A stretch of 64,000 bases of DNA, taken from the NCBI GenBank assembly GCA_050290865.1, contig JBNKIW010000019.1:5281-69280 (forward strand), written 5' to 3'. The notes under the pieces were generated by a model. It saw nothing but the letters and a program-made list of their open reading frames with translations, made no database searches and had not been told where the DNA came from. Shown here in pieces: positions 33,910 through 41,788 of the stretch (positions are counted from its first letter, which is position 1; each line of letters opens with the position of its first letter). Origin of the DNA: JARRLC01 sp050290865 (GTDB lineage Bacteria; Pseudomonadota; Alphaproteobacteria; Rhizobiales; Rhodomicrobiaceae). The position numbers were made by a program, and so were the translations under genes.

Positions 33910-35184
33910 ATGGACACGCAGCAGACACCGCCCGCGGCCCAGCCCGCCGCAGAAGACCGTTTCGACATCATCATCAATGGCGGCGGCTTTGCCGGTCTGA
34001 CCATGGCCTGCGGGCTGGCGAAATCGGCGCCGGGCGTGTTTCGCATCGCGGTCATCGAGCAGGCGCCAGTGGTCCAGCTTCGCGACGAGGCGTTCGACGG
34101 GCGCACGATTGCGCTCATGGCCGCCGCGAAGAACATGCTCGAAGCGCTTGGCCTGTGGGATCGCATGGCCGCCGGTGCCGAGCCGGTGAAGACTATCGAC
34201 ATCACCGACACCACCCTGGACATGCCGGTCCGCTCCTCGGTGCTGCATTTCGATACGCTGCTGTCGGCCGACGAGCCGGCGGCGTTCATCATCGAGGCGA
34301 CGGTCCTGCGCGGCGCGCTGCTCGACGCTGCCGCCGAGCTTGCGGATATCTCGATCATCTCGCCGGACACGGTGGCCGCCGCCGAATTCGGTGGCGCGGC
34401 TGCGCATGTCACGCTCGCCAGCGGGCGCAAGCTCACGGCTGGTCTCGTCATTGCCGCTGACGGGCGCTTCTCAGCCTTGAGCAAGATGGCGGGCTTCAAG
34501 ACGCTGGTGATGGACTCCGGGCAAGCGGGGCTGGTGGCGACCGTCGCGCATGAGAAGCCGCATCATGGCCGGGCGGTACAGCATTTCCTTCCCGCGGGGC
34601 CGTTCGCCATCCTGCCGATGACCGGGAACCGCTCATCGCTCGTGTGGACCGAGAGCCTGGCCGACGCGCGGGCGATCACGGAACTCCGCCCGGATGCGGT
34701 CCTCGCAGAGATTGAAAAGCGCATGGGCGGCATGTTCGGGCGGCTGTCCATCCTGGGCAAGCTGCACTGCTATCCGCTGACGCTGACGCTCGCCCGCAGT
34801 TTCGTGAAGCCGCGCATCGTGCTCATCGGCGATGCTGCGCACGGCCTGCACTGGATCGCAGGGCAGGGGCTCAATCACGGGCTGAAGGACGTCGCGGCGC
34901 TCGTCGAGGTGCTGGTGGATGCCTCGCGGCTGGGGCTGGACATCGGCGATCAGGAAGTTCTCAGCCGGTATGAACGCTGGCGCCGCTTCGACAGCACGAC
35001 TTCGGCGGCGGCGATGGTGGCTTTCAACAAGCTGTTCTCCAACAACGTCGCGCCGCTGCGCATGCTGCGCCAGTTTGGTCTCGGCATGGTCGACCGCGTC
35101 TCGCCGCTGAAGCGCTTTTTCGTCCAGGAAGCCGCGGGGGTGACCGGCGAAGTGCCCAAGCTGATGAAAGGCGAGCTGGTGTAG
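33910..35184 (+). CDS. UbiH/UbiF/COQ6-family FAD-dependent monooxygenase
   Basis: A 424-aa class A flavin hydroxylase: FAD-binding FDIIINGGGFAGLTMACGLA near residue 20, DG-type motif VIAADGRFSALSKMAG, and C-terminal VLIGDAAHGLHWIAGQGLNHGLKDVAALVEVL (GD motif). The GQGLN motif and length are characteristic of ubiquinone-ring hydroxylases. Note the variant NGGGFAG where GGGPAG is usual, with Phe in place of Pro. Start at 33910 follows GGAGAT with 7-nt spacing. Membrane-associated role in ubiquinone synthesis is inferred; which ring position it hydroxylates cannot be read. Confidence 0.88.
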   Translation: MDTQQTPPAAQPAAEDRFDIIINGGGFAGLTMACGLAKSAPGVFRIAVIEQAPVVQLRDEAFDGRTIALMAAAKNMLEALGLWDRMAAGAEPVKTIDITDTTLDMPVRSSVLHFDTLLSADEPAAFIIEATVLRGALLDAAAELADISIISPDTVAAAEFGGAAAHVTLASGRKLTAGLVIAADGRFSALSKMAGFKTLVMDSGQAGLVATVAHEKPHHGRAVQHFLPAGPFAILPMTGNRSSLVWTESLADARAITELRPDAVLAEIEKRMGGMFGRLSILGKLHCYPLTLTLARSFVKPRIVLIGDAAHGLHWIAGQGLNHGLKDVAALVEVLVDASRLGLDIGDQEVLSRYERWRRFDSTTSAAAMVAFNKLFSNNVAPLRMLRQFGLGMVDRVSPLKRFFVQEAAGVTGEVPKLMKGELV

Positions 35185-35192
35185 GCCGCCGC

Positions 35193-35924
35193 CTAAGCGA
35201 TGCGTGCCCGGCGCGGCTCTTCGTCCGAGCGCAGATCCGCGAGCACGGTTTCGCCGCCGACGGTAAGCTGGCCCTCGGTCACGAGGATGCCTTTGCCGCC
35301 GGGGATGTAGACGTCCACCCGGCTGCCGAAGCGGATCAGGCCGATGCGGGAGCCCGCCTCGACGACCGTGCCCTCGCGGACCAGCGTCACGATGCGGCGC
35401 GCGATCAGCCCCGCGATGCGCACCACGCCGACTTCCCCGCCGCCCGGCGTCTTGAAGACCATGGCCTCGCGCTCATTGTCCTCGCTGGCTTTGTCGAGCG
35501 CGGCGTTCATGAAAAGGCCCGGCACATAGACCCGGCGCGCGATATGCCCGTCGACCGGCGCGCGGTTGATGTGCACGTCGAGCACCGACAGGAAGATCGA
35601 GATGCAGGTGCAGGCCGTGCCCTCGGCGAAACCGAGTTCTTTCGGCGCCGGGATGACGCGCACCGAAACGACCTTGCCGTCCGCGGGCGCGACGATGAGA
35701 TCGCTGCCCAGCGGCGTGGCGCGCTCGGGATCGCGGAAGAAATAGGCCACATAGGCCGTCAGCAGGAGGAAAAGCCAGCCGATCGGGTTCCACACCCAGA
35801 AGCCCAGAAGCGTCAGGACGGCGCCGGCGGCAACGAATTTGTGCCCGTCCCAGTGGATGGGAGGTATGGCGGACAGAATGGTGTCCATCAGGTTCTGCGG
35901 CTGTCTGTTCGATTGGTCGCTCAT
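35193..35924 (-). CDS. psd: Phosphatidylserine decarboxylase (class II type)
   Basis: A 243-aa membrane-anchored decarboxylase that makes phosphatidylethanolamine. Two N-terminal hydrophobic segments (FVAAGAVLTLLGFWVWNPIGWLFLLLTAYVAYF), then YFFRDPER, LIVAPADGKVV, SIFLSVLDVHINRAPVDG and the self-cleavage motif in LIRFGSRVDVYIP, where the Ser becomes the pyruvoyl group. Short form typical of archaeal and many alphaproteobacterial enzymes. Usually paired with pssA, which is not adjacent. Convergent with the upstream hydroxylase. Confidence 0.94.
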   Translation of the reverse strand: MSDQSNRQPQNLMDTILSAIPPIHWDGHKFVAAGAVLTLLGFWVWNPIGWLFLLLTAYVAYFFRDPERATPLGSDLIVAPADGKVVSVRVIPAPKELGFAEGTACTCISIFLSVLDVHINRAPVDGHIARRVYVPGLFMNAALDKASEDNEREAMVFKTPGGGEVGVVRIAGLIARRIVTLVREGTVVEAGSRIGLIRFGSRVDVYIPGGKGILVTEGQLTVGGETVLADLRSDEEPRRARIA

Positions 35925-36027
35925 GGCCTGTCCCCAAGAAAGTATTCAGCGTTGGCGGCCATTTAGCACCGGAGTTGGTCAAAAGCGTAGCAAAGATCGG
36001 ACATTTCCGCCGGTTTTCGCACGCATC

Positions 36028-37902
36028 CTACTCCGCCGCGACGGATGGCTCGCCTGCGGCGTCCACCAGCGGATCCTCCGCCAGCTCGCGGGCGCGGCGG
36101 CGCACCTCCTCGGCTTCCTGCTGCCGGGCCCACATGCCTGCGTACAGCCCGCCTTTCGCCAGCAGTTCGGCATGGGCGCCGCGTTCGACGATGCGCCCGG
36201 CCTGGACCACCAGGATTTCATCGGCGTGGATGATGGTCGAAAGCCGGTGCGCGATGACCAGAGTGGTGCGGTTCTCGGCCACGCAATCGAGCGCGACCTG
36301 GATCTGCTTCTCGGTATAGCTGTCGAGCGCGGACGTCGCTTCGTCCAGCATCAGGATCGGCGGGCCCTTGAGGATCGTCCTCGCGATGGCGATGCGCTGT
36401 TTTTCGCCGCCGGACAGCTTCAGTCCGCGCTCGCCGACCATGGTGTGGTAGCCGTCTGGCAGTTCTTGGACGAAATCGTCGATCTGCGCCATGCGCGCCG
36501 CCTCGCGGACCTCCTCCTCGGTGGCGGAGGGGCGGCCGTAGCGGATGTTGTATCCGATCGAGTCGTTGAAGAGGACGGTGTCCTGCGGCACCATGCCGAG
36601 TGCGGCGCGCAGTGAGGTCTGCGTCACGGCGGTAATGTCCTGCCCGTCGATCAGCACGCGCCCCGAGGAGACCTCGTAGAAGCGGAACAGAACCCGCGAA
36701 ATCGTGGACTTGCCCGCCCCCGACGGCCCAACGATGGCCACCATCTTTCCGGCGGGCACTTCGAAATCGACGCCTTTCAGGATTTCGCGCGCCGGTTCAT
36801 ACGAGAAATAGACGTTCTCGAAGCGGATCGTGCCCCGGCTCACCGCGAGCGGCCTGGCGCCGGGACGGTCCCGCACTTCCGGGCTGCTCCTGAGCAGGTC
36901 GAACATCGCTTCCATGTCCACCATGCCCTGGCGCAGCTCACGGTAGATCATGCCGAGGAAATTCAGCGGCATGTAGAGCTGGATGAGCATGGCGTTGATC
37001 ATCACGAAATCACCGACGGTGTAGACACCCTGGGTGACGCCGCGCGCCGAGAGCAGCATGCATACGGTCAGCCCGATGGAGAAGATCATCACCTGGCCGG
37101 TATTGAGCAGCGCCAGCGATGTGTAGGTGCGCACGGCGGCATTTTCATAGCGCCGCATCGAGCCGTCGAAGCGCCCGGCCTCCCAGGCTTCGTTGCCGAA
37201 ATATTTGACGGTTTCGTAATTGAGCAGGCTGTCGATGGCCTTGGTGTTGGCGTCGGTGTCGGACTCGTTCATCTCGCGGCGGATGGCGATGCGCCGCTCG
37301 CTCGCCCAGAAGGTGAACCAGCCATAGAGCGCCAGCGTCAGGGCGATGACCGCGACGAACTCCCAGCCGAGCAGAACCGCGGTTATGCCGAGCACGAATA
37401 CCAGTTCCAGCACCGTCGGCACGGAATGGAGCATCCCCATGCGGATGATGAGTTCGACACCCGTCCGGCCGCGCTCAATGACGCGGCTCAGGCCGCCGGT
37501 CTTGCGCTCCAGATGGAAGCGCAGCGAAAGCCTGTGGAGATGTTCGAAGGTCTGGTTGGAAAGGATGCGCACGGCATTCTGGCCGACGCGGGTGAACAGG
37601 ACGTCGCGGACCTGCGTGAAGCCGACCATCAGCACGCGTCCCATGCCGTAGGCAAGGACGAAGACGATGGGAGCGAACGCCAGCGCGCTCGCGCCGCCGG
37701 GACCTGCCTGCCCGTTCTCCGCGGCCGTGAGCCAGTCCACCGCGCCTTTGTAGGCCAGCGGCGTCGCCACGGTGACGATTTTCGCGATCACGAGCACGAA
37801 GGCGGCGAGTACGACGCGGCGTTTCAGATCCGGCCGGTCATGGGGCCAGACGAAAGGCAGGAGCGCGCGGAGGATCTTCAAAAAGCCCGCGTCTTCTCCC
37901 AT
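36028..37902 (-). CDS. Atm1/HMT1-type ABC exporter (fused permease and ATPase)
   Basis: A 624-aa half-transporter with six predicted transmembrane helices and a C-terminal ATPase. Membrane part includes NQTFEHLHRLSLRFHLERKTGGLSRVIERG and SLLNYETVKYFGNE, signatures of the Atm1/heavy-metal tolerance group; ATPase motifs are GPSGAGKST, the signature LSGGEKQR, ILMLDEATSALD and IAHRLSTI. Start at 37902 is chosen because ~116 upstream residues in frame are Arg-rich non-family sequence. Relatives export glutathione-conjugated metals or sulfur species; exact substrate unknown. Confidence 0.92.
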   Translation of the reverse strand: MGEDAGFLKILRALLPFVWPHDRPDLKRRVVLAAFVLVIAKIVTVATPLAYKGAVDWLTAAENGQAGPGGASALAFAPIVFVLAYGMGRVLMVGFTQVRDVLFTRVGQNAVRILSNQTFEHLHRLSLRFHLERKTGGLSRVIERGRTGVELIIRMGMLHSVPTVLELVFVLGITAVLLGWEFVAVIALTLALYGWFTFWASERRIAIRREMNESDTDANTKAIDSLLNYETVKYFGNEAWEAGRFDGSMRRYENAAVRTYTSLALLNTGQVMIFSIGLTVCMLLSARGVTQGVYTVGDFVMINAMLIQLYMPLNFLGMIYRELRQGMVDMEAMFDLLRSSPEVRDRPGARPLAVSRGTIRFENVYFSYEPAREILKGVDFEVPAGKMVAIVGPSGAGKSTISRVLFRFYEVSSGRVLIDGQDITAVTQTSLRAALGMVPQDTVLFNDSIGYNIRYGRPSATEEEVREAARMAQIDDFVQELPDGYHTMVGERGLKLSGGEKQRIAIARTILKGPPILMLDEATSALDSYTEKQIQVALDCVAENRTTLVIAHRLSTIIHADEILVVQAGRIVERGAHAELLAKGGLYAGMWARQQEAEEVRRRARELAEDPLVDAAGEPSVAAE

Positions 37903-38216
37903 GGCCGCCCGGTAGGATGGGCCGCCCGCATGTCTACCGTGTCCGCGCAAGGGAAACTCTCGAACAGAACGCACGCCGGAACGCGCGCAGGTTGAACGCC
38001 ATTTGCCGCTACAAATGAGGTTTCGGCCGCTCTTACGCAAGGGTTTCCGTGGGAGGTGGGCGCGCGGGCCGGATCCGGCGCGGAATTTTTTGAGAATCCC
38101 GTGAACCGGTGGACGCCTTTCCCCGACCAATGCAATATAAGCATTCCGCTGATGGGGCCCGCGCCTCACCCCCGGGGTGGGGCGCATTCTTCGAACGGCA
38201 GTATTGGGGTGCAACC

Positions 38217-38567
38217 ATGCTGAAATCCGCATTGGCTCTGGCGGCCGCACTCACCATGCTCGCTTTCACAAGCGGCTCCACATCGGCGGCGCCGATGTCA
38301 CCTCAGGCGGCGGGAGCGACGCCCGCCGTCGAAAGCCACGTCGTCAAGGTCCATGGTGGCCACATGAAGTGCGTGTATGGGCCATCCCGCCTATGCCGCA
38401 GATGTTGCCACAGACATCTGAAGCCACTGTCTCCTCGGCCGGTGCTCACGAAGCGCTGCTCCTGGCGCTCGTGTCGCGTGTGCTGGAAGTCGCACTATCG
38501 TTGCAAGGGGCGCTGCGGCAGAAAATTCAGGTGCTACCGCGTCTGTATGCGGCGCCGCGGATGCTGA
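38217..38567 (+). CDS. Small secreted Cys/Arg-rich protein A
   Basis: A 116-aa protein with signal peptide (LKSALALAAALTMLAFTSGS, cleavage after TSA, ~residue 24), prefix MSPQAAGATPAVESHVVKV, then a Cys/Arg/His-rich tail with about a dozen Cys (RLCRRCCHRH, KGRCGRKFRCYRVCMRRRGC). Paralogue of the gene 280 bp downstream: prefixes and C-terminal RRRGC/RRHGC match. The prefix-then-basic-Cys-tail architecture, with V-x-K-V at the junction, is also that of the 8376 and 8968 genes, although the tails differ. It resembles, in outline, recalled Hyphomicrobiales secreted prefix-plus-repeat Cys-rich proteins. Function unknown. Confidence 0.75.
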   Translation: MLKSALALAAALTMLAFTSGSTSAAPMSPQAAGATPAVESHVVKVHGGHMKCVYGPSRLCRRCCHRHLKPLSPRPVLTKRCSWRSCRVCWKSHYRCKGRCGRKFRCYRVCMRRRGC

Positions 38568-38846
38568 CACCTAGATCTGCTTATATCTGCAATCCAGACG
38601 TATGTGGAAAAGTATCGTTTCTTAGCCGAGGTCAATAATGTTGGCAGCAGTCTTCCCAAACCTCCCTGCGTGTCACCGGCATTCGCAAATCTTGAGCGAG
38701 CCAGAAGCCGGTATTCAGATAACATTCAGGTGGGGAAGCAATACATGTAAGGGCGCTGCCAATCTCCAACACCCGTTCGGGTGCAACGCCGCAGCGCTCA
38801 TTCCCAAATCGCTGCGGAAAGTCGTCCAAGCAGCAGAAGGAGCATT

Positions 38847-39203
38847 ATGATGAGGAAGATTTTCTTGGTCCTTGGGGCGGTGGTCGCGATGTTCGCGTCT
38901 GTCGGCTCGGCATCGGCGGCGTCGGTGACGCCTCAGGCCGCCGGTTCCACGCCCGCAATCGAGAGCGCGATCGTCAAGGTCCATGGCTGGCATCGCTCTT
39001 GCCGGCGCGGGCCGGTGTGGCGCTGGGGCGGGCGACGCACTTGCCACCGCCATCGCGGGTGGAAAGTCCGGCGCTGCCCTCCCCGCGCTTGCCGGCATGG
39101 CGGGTGGCGTCCGTCGCAGTGCCGCCGCTGGCGCCGCAGATGCCATGACCGTTTCGGTTACGGCTGGCGGTATCGCCGCTGCATGCGTCGTCACGGCTGC
39201 TGA
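38847..39203 (+). CDS. Small secreted Cys/Arg-rich protein B
   Basis: A 118-aa paralogue of protein A. Signal peptide RKIFLVLGAVVAMFASVGSASA, prefix VTPQAAGSTPAIESAIVKV, then HGWHRSCRRG and a Trp/Arg/Cys/His-rich tail ending CMRRHGC. AAGGAG precedes two consecutive ATGs (38847, 38850). A strong terminator follows at 39236. The tail is so Arg-rich that the mature protein would carry a large positive charge, compatible with binding to anionic surfaces or nucleic acids, or with metal binding by Cys/His; this is not demonstrated. Confidence 0.78.
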   Translation: MMRKIFLVLGAVVAMFASVGSASAASVTPQAAGSTPAIESAIVKVHGWHRSCRRGPVWRWGGRRTCHRHRGWKVRRCPPRACRHGGWRPSQCRRWRRRCHDRFGYGWRYRRCMRRHGC

Positions 39204-39235
39204 CCGGCACGCTACAGCTTCTCAGACAATGGATA

Positions 39236-39267
39236 CCCCGCGAGACATTCTCGCGGGGTTTTCTTTT
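39236..39267 (+). terminator. Intrinsic terminator after small Cys/Arg protein B
   Basis: Perfect 10-bp stem CCCCGCGAGA / TCTCGCGGGG (39236-39245, 39249-39258), 3-nt loop, followed by TTTTCTTTT. It separates the small-protein genes from the groESL promoter. Confidence 0.93.
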
Positions 39268-39325
39268 GCGCGGCGGTTCGGCTGCCGCAGACTGTGCATC
39301 GCCAAAAAAACCGTGGTATCACGGG

Positions 39326-39355
39326 TTGACAATTGAAAGCCGCATCGCTTAATTC
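39326..39355 (+). promoter_or_regulatory. Sigma-70-type promoter of groESL
   Basis: TTGACA (39326-39331), 18-bp spacer and TAATTC (39350-39355), placing the transcription start within or next to the CIRCE operator, as expected for HrcA-repressed chaperonin operons. Confidence 0.7.
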
Positions 39356-39364
39356 CGGTCGGTG

Positions 39365-39391
39365 CTAGCACTCATATCTATGGAGTGCTAA
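39365..39391 (+). promoter_or_regulatory. CIRCE operator (HrcA binding site)
   Basis: CTAGCACTC-N9-GAGTGCTAA, identical to the CIRCE consensus except for C instead of T at the first position. Located between the promoter and groES, so the operon is repressed by HrcA and induced by heat. hrcA is not in the window. Confidence 0.95.
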
Positions 39392-39461
39392 CGGTGGCCC
39401 GTCTCCGGCAAGGGGGCGGCAATGGTCACGAATCAACAGCATCCCCATCGGAGATTGATCC

Positions 39462-39752
39462 ATGAAATTCCGTCCGCTCCACGATCGCGTCGTGGTCAAG
39501 CGCCTTGAAGAAGAATTGAAAACCAAAGGCGGCATCATCATTCCAGACACGGCCGCCGAAAAGCCGCAGCAGGGTAAGGTCATCGCCGTCGGCCCCGGTG
39601 CGCGCGGCGACGGCGGCAAGGTCACACCGCTCGACGTCAAGACCGGCGACCGCGTCTTGTTCGGCAAATGGTCGGGCACCGAAGTCAAAGTCGATGGCGA
39701 GGATCTCCTGATCATGAAGGAGTCCGACATCATGGGTGTGCTCGAAGGCTGA
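39462..39752 (+). CDS. groS: Co-chaperonin GroES
   Basis: Standard 96-aa GroES: KFRPLHDRVVVKRLEEELKTKGGIIIPDTAAEKPQQGKV with the mobile loop, and GEDLLIMKESDIMGVLEG at the C-terminus. Forms the heptameric lid of the GroEL cavity. First gene of the CIRCE-controlled operon, 89 bp before groEL. Confidence 0.98.
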   Translation: MKFRPLHDRVVVKRLEEELKTKGGIIIPDTAAEKPQQGKVIAVGPGARGDGGKVTPLDVKTGDRVLFGKWSGTEVKVDGEDLLIMKESDIMGVLEG

Positions 39753-39841
39753 GTGCCTTTGCTCCCATTTCCTTTTCGCGGCCTGCCTGCGGCTGACCGG
39801 CTGACAGGTGCCGTTTCCCCAAAACTGTGAGGTTTCTCCAC

Positions 39842-41512
39842 ATGACTGCAAAAGTCGTCCGTCTATCCGCCGACGCCCGCGAGCGCATGCTGCACGGCGT
39901 CGATATTCTCGCCAATGCCGTGAAGGTCACGCTCGGACCGAAAGGGCGCAACGTCATTCTCGACAAATCCTTCGGTGCGCCGCGCACGACGAAGGACGGC
40001 GTCACTGTCGCCAAGGAAATCGAACTGGAGGACAAGTTCGAGAACATGGGCGCGCAGATGCTGCGCGAAGTCGCCTCCAAGACCAATGACATCGCCGGTG
40101 ACGGGACAACCACGGCCACGCTTCTCGCCCAGGCGATCGTCCGCGAAGGTCTGAAGCACGTGACCGCGGGCATGAACCCGATGGACCTGAAGCGCGGTAT
40201 CGACAAGGCCGTCGCCGAGGTCGTCGCCAGCGTGAAGAAGAAGGCCAAGAAGGTCTCCGGTTCTGCTGAGATCGAGCAGGTCGGCACGATTTCCGCCAAT
40301 GGCGACAAGGATATCGGCGCAATGATCGCCGAGGCGATGCAGAAGGTCGGCAATGACGGCGTCATCACCGTCGAGGAGGCCAAGAGCCTGGAGAGCGAAC
40401 TGGACGTCGTCGAAGGCATGCAGTTCGACCGCGGCTATATCTCGCCCTATTTCATCACCAACGCCGACAAGATGATCTGCGAGCTGGACGAGCCGCTGAT
40501 CCTCATCCACGAAAAGAAGCTGTCGAACCTGCAGGCCATGCTGCCGCTCCTCGAATCCGTGGTGCAGTCGGCCCGTCCGCTGCTCATCATCGCCGAGGAC
40601 GTCGAGGGCGAGGCCCTGGCGACGCTCGTCGTCAACAAGCTGCGCGGCGGCCTGAAGGTTGCGGCCGTGAAAGCCCCCGGCTTCGGCGACCGCCGCAAGG
40701 CCATGCTCCAGGATATCGCCATCCTGACGGGCGGCCAGTTGATCTCCGAGGATCTCGGCATCAAGCTGGAGAACGTCAACATCAAGATGCTCGGCAAGGC
40801 CAAGCGCGTCAGCATCGACAAGGACAACACGCTCATCGTTGACGGCGCCGGCAAGAAGAAAGAGATCGAAGCCCGCGTCTCCCAGATCAAGATGCAGGTC
40901 GAAGAGACGACCTCCGATTACGACCGCGAGAAGCTGCAGGAGCGGCTGGCGAAGCTCGTCGGCGGCGTGGCGGTGATCCGCGTGGGCGGCGCGACGGAAG
41001 TCGAGGTGAAAGAGAAGAAGGACCGCGTCGATGACGCGCTGAACGCCACGCGCGCGGCCGTCGAGGAAGGGGTCGTGCCGGGTGGCGGCGTCGCGCTCGT
41101 GCGCGCGGCAGCATCCGTCTCCGTGAAAGGCGACAACGAGGATCAGGAAGCGGGCATCCATATCGTCTGCAAGGCGCTTCAGGCTCCTCTGCGCCAGATT
41201 GCCGAGAACGCGGGTGTCGAAGGCGCCATCGTCCTCGGGAAGGTGCTGGAGAACAAGAAGGCGTACAGCTTCGGTTATGACGCGCAGACCGGCGAGTATG
41301 TCGACATGATCGAGGCGGGCATTATCGACCCGGCGAAGGTCGTGCGCACGGCGCTGCAGGACGCGGCATCCGTGGCCTCGCTGCTGATCACTACCGAAGC
41401 CGCCATCGCCGAAGCCCCGAAGAAGGGTGGCGCTGCTGGCGGCGCGCCCGGAATGGGTGGCATGGGCGGTATGGGTGGCATGGGCGGCATGGGCATGGAC
41501 GACATGATGTAA
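39842..41512 (+). CDS. groL: Chaperonin GroEL
   Basis: A 556-aa chaperonin subunit. ATP-binding GPKGRNVILDKSFGAPRTTKDGVTVAKEIELEDKFENMGAQ and NDIAGDGTTTATLLAQ, hinge and apical regions normal, C-terminal GGM repeat tail (GMGGMGGMGGMGGMG) ending DDMM. Start at 39842 gives MTAKVVRLSADARERML; a few upstream in-frame codons from 39827 are unlikely to be used. Somewhat divergent N-terminus (VVRLSADARERMLHGVDILANAV) compared with AKDVKFGxDAR-type GroELs, suggesting this may be one of several groEL copies. Confidence 0.97.
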   Translation: MTAKVVRLSADARERMLHGVDILANAVKVTLGPKGRNVILDKSFGAPRTTKDGVTVAKEIELEDKFENMGAQMLREVASKTNDIAGDGTTTATLLAQAIVREGLKHVTAGMNPMDLKRGIDKAVAEVVASVKKKAKKVSGSAEIEQVGTISANGDKDIGAMIAEAMQKVGNDGVITVEEAKSLESELDVVEGMQFDRGYISPYFITNADKMICELDEPLILIHEKKLSNLQAMLPLLESVVQSARPLLIIAEDVEGEALATLVVNKLRGGLKVAAVKAPGFGDRRKAMLQDIAILTGGQLISEDLGIKLENVNIKMLGKAKRVSIDKDNTLIVDGAGKKKEIEARVSQIKMQVEETTSDYDREKLQERLAKLVGGVAVIRVGGATEVEVKEKKDRVDDALNATRAAVEEGVVPGGGVALVRAAASVSVKGDNEDQEAGIHIVCKALQAPLRQIAENAGVEGAIVLGKVLENKKAYSFGYDAQTGEYVDMIEAGIIDPAKVVRTALQDAASVASLLITTEAAIAEAPKKGGAAGGAPGMGGMGGMGGMGGMGMDDMM

Positions 41513-41552
41513 GCCGTCCGCCCAGGACCGCGCAAACTGCCGGTATGACACT

Positions 41553-41590
41553 GTGGCCGCTCCCCGGCTTGGGGGGCGGTCACTTCATTT
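41553..41590 (+). terminator. Probable terminator after groEL
   Basis: Thirteen-bp GC-rich stem (41553-41565 with 41571-41583, containing G-U pairs) and a 5-nt loop, followed by a weak T-rich tail TTCATTT. The remaining 41591-41788 has no gene. Confidence 0.55.
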
Positions 41591-41788
41591 CCGAGGCGAA
41601 AACGCACCATTACGTGTTCACCCGCACGCAGGCCTCCTGCGCCCGCGCAAACAGGCCGCCGCCATCCCGTCATGGCACATCTGATGCGCTCTGATCCCGA
41701 CTCGTGGCACCGACGTGCGAAAAAACATCGAATATTAAAACTCTTTTAACTACCTCGCGGCAAAACTCTGATGCAGTGAGGTGCGGCC

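Noticed and set aside
37903..38250. 116-residue N-terminal extension of the ABC exporter
   Set aside because: Arg/Pro-rich non-family sequence antisense to the promoter region of the small Cys/Arg gene; the ATG at 37902 gives the expected length.
39863..41551. 562-aa minus-strand frame antisense to groEL
   Set aside because: Exact antisense of a highly conserved gene; composition (His, Asp, Leu-rich) is typical of a high-GC shadow and no family motif is present.
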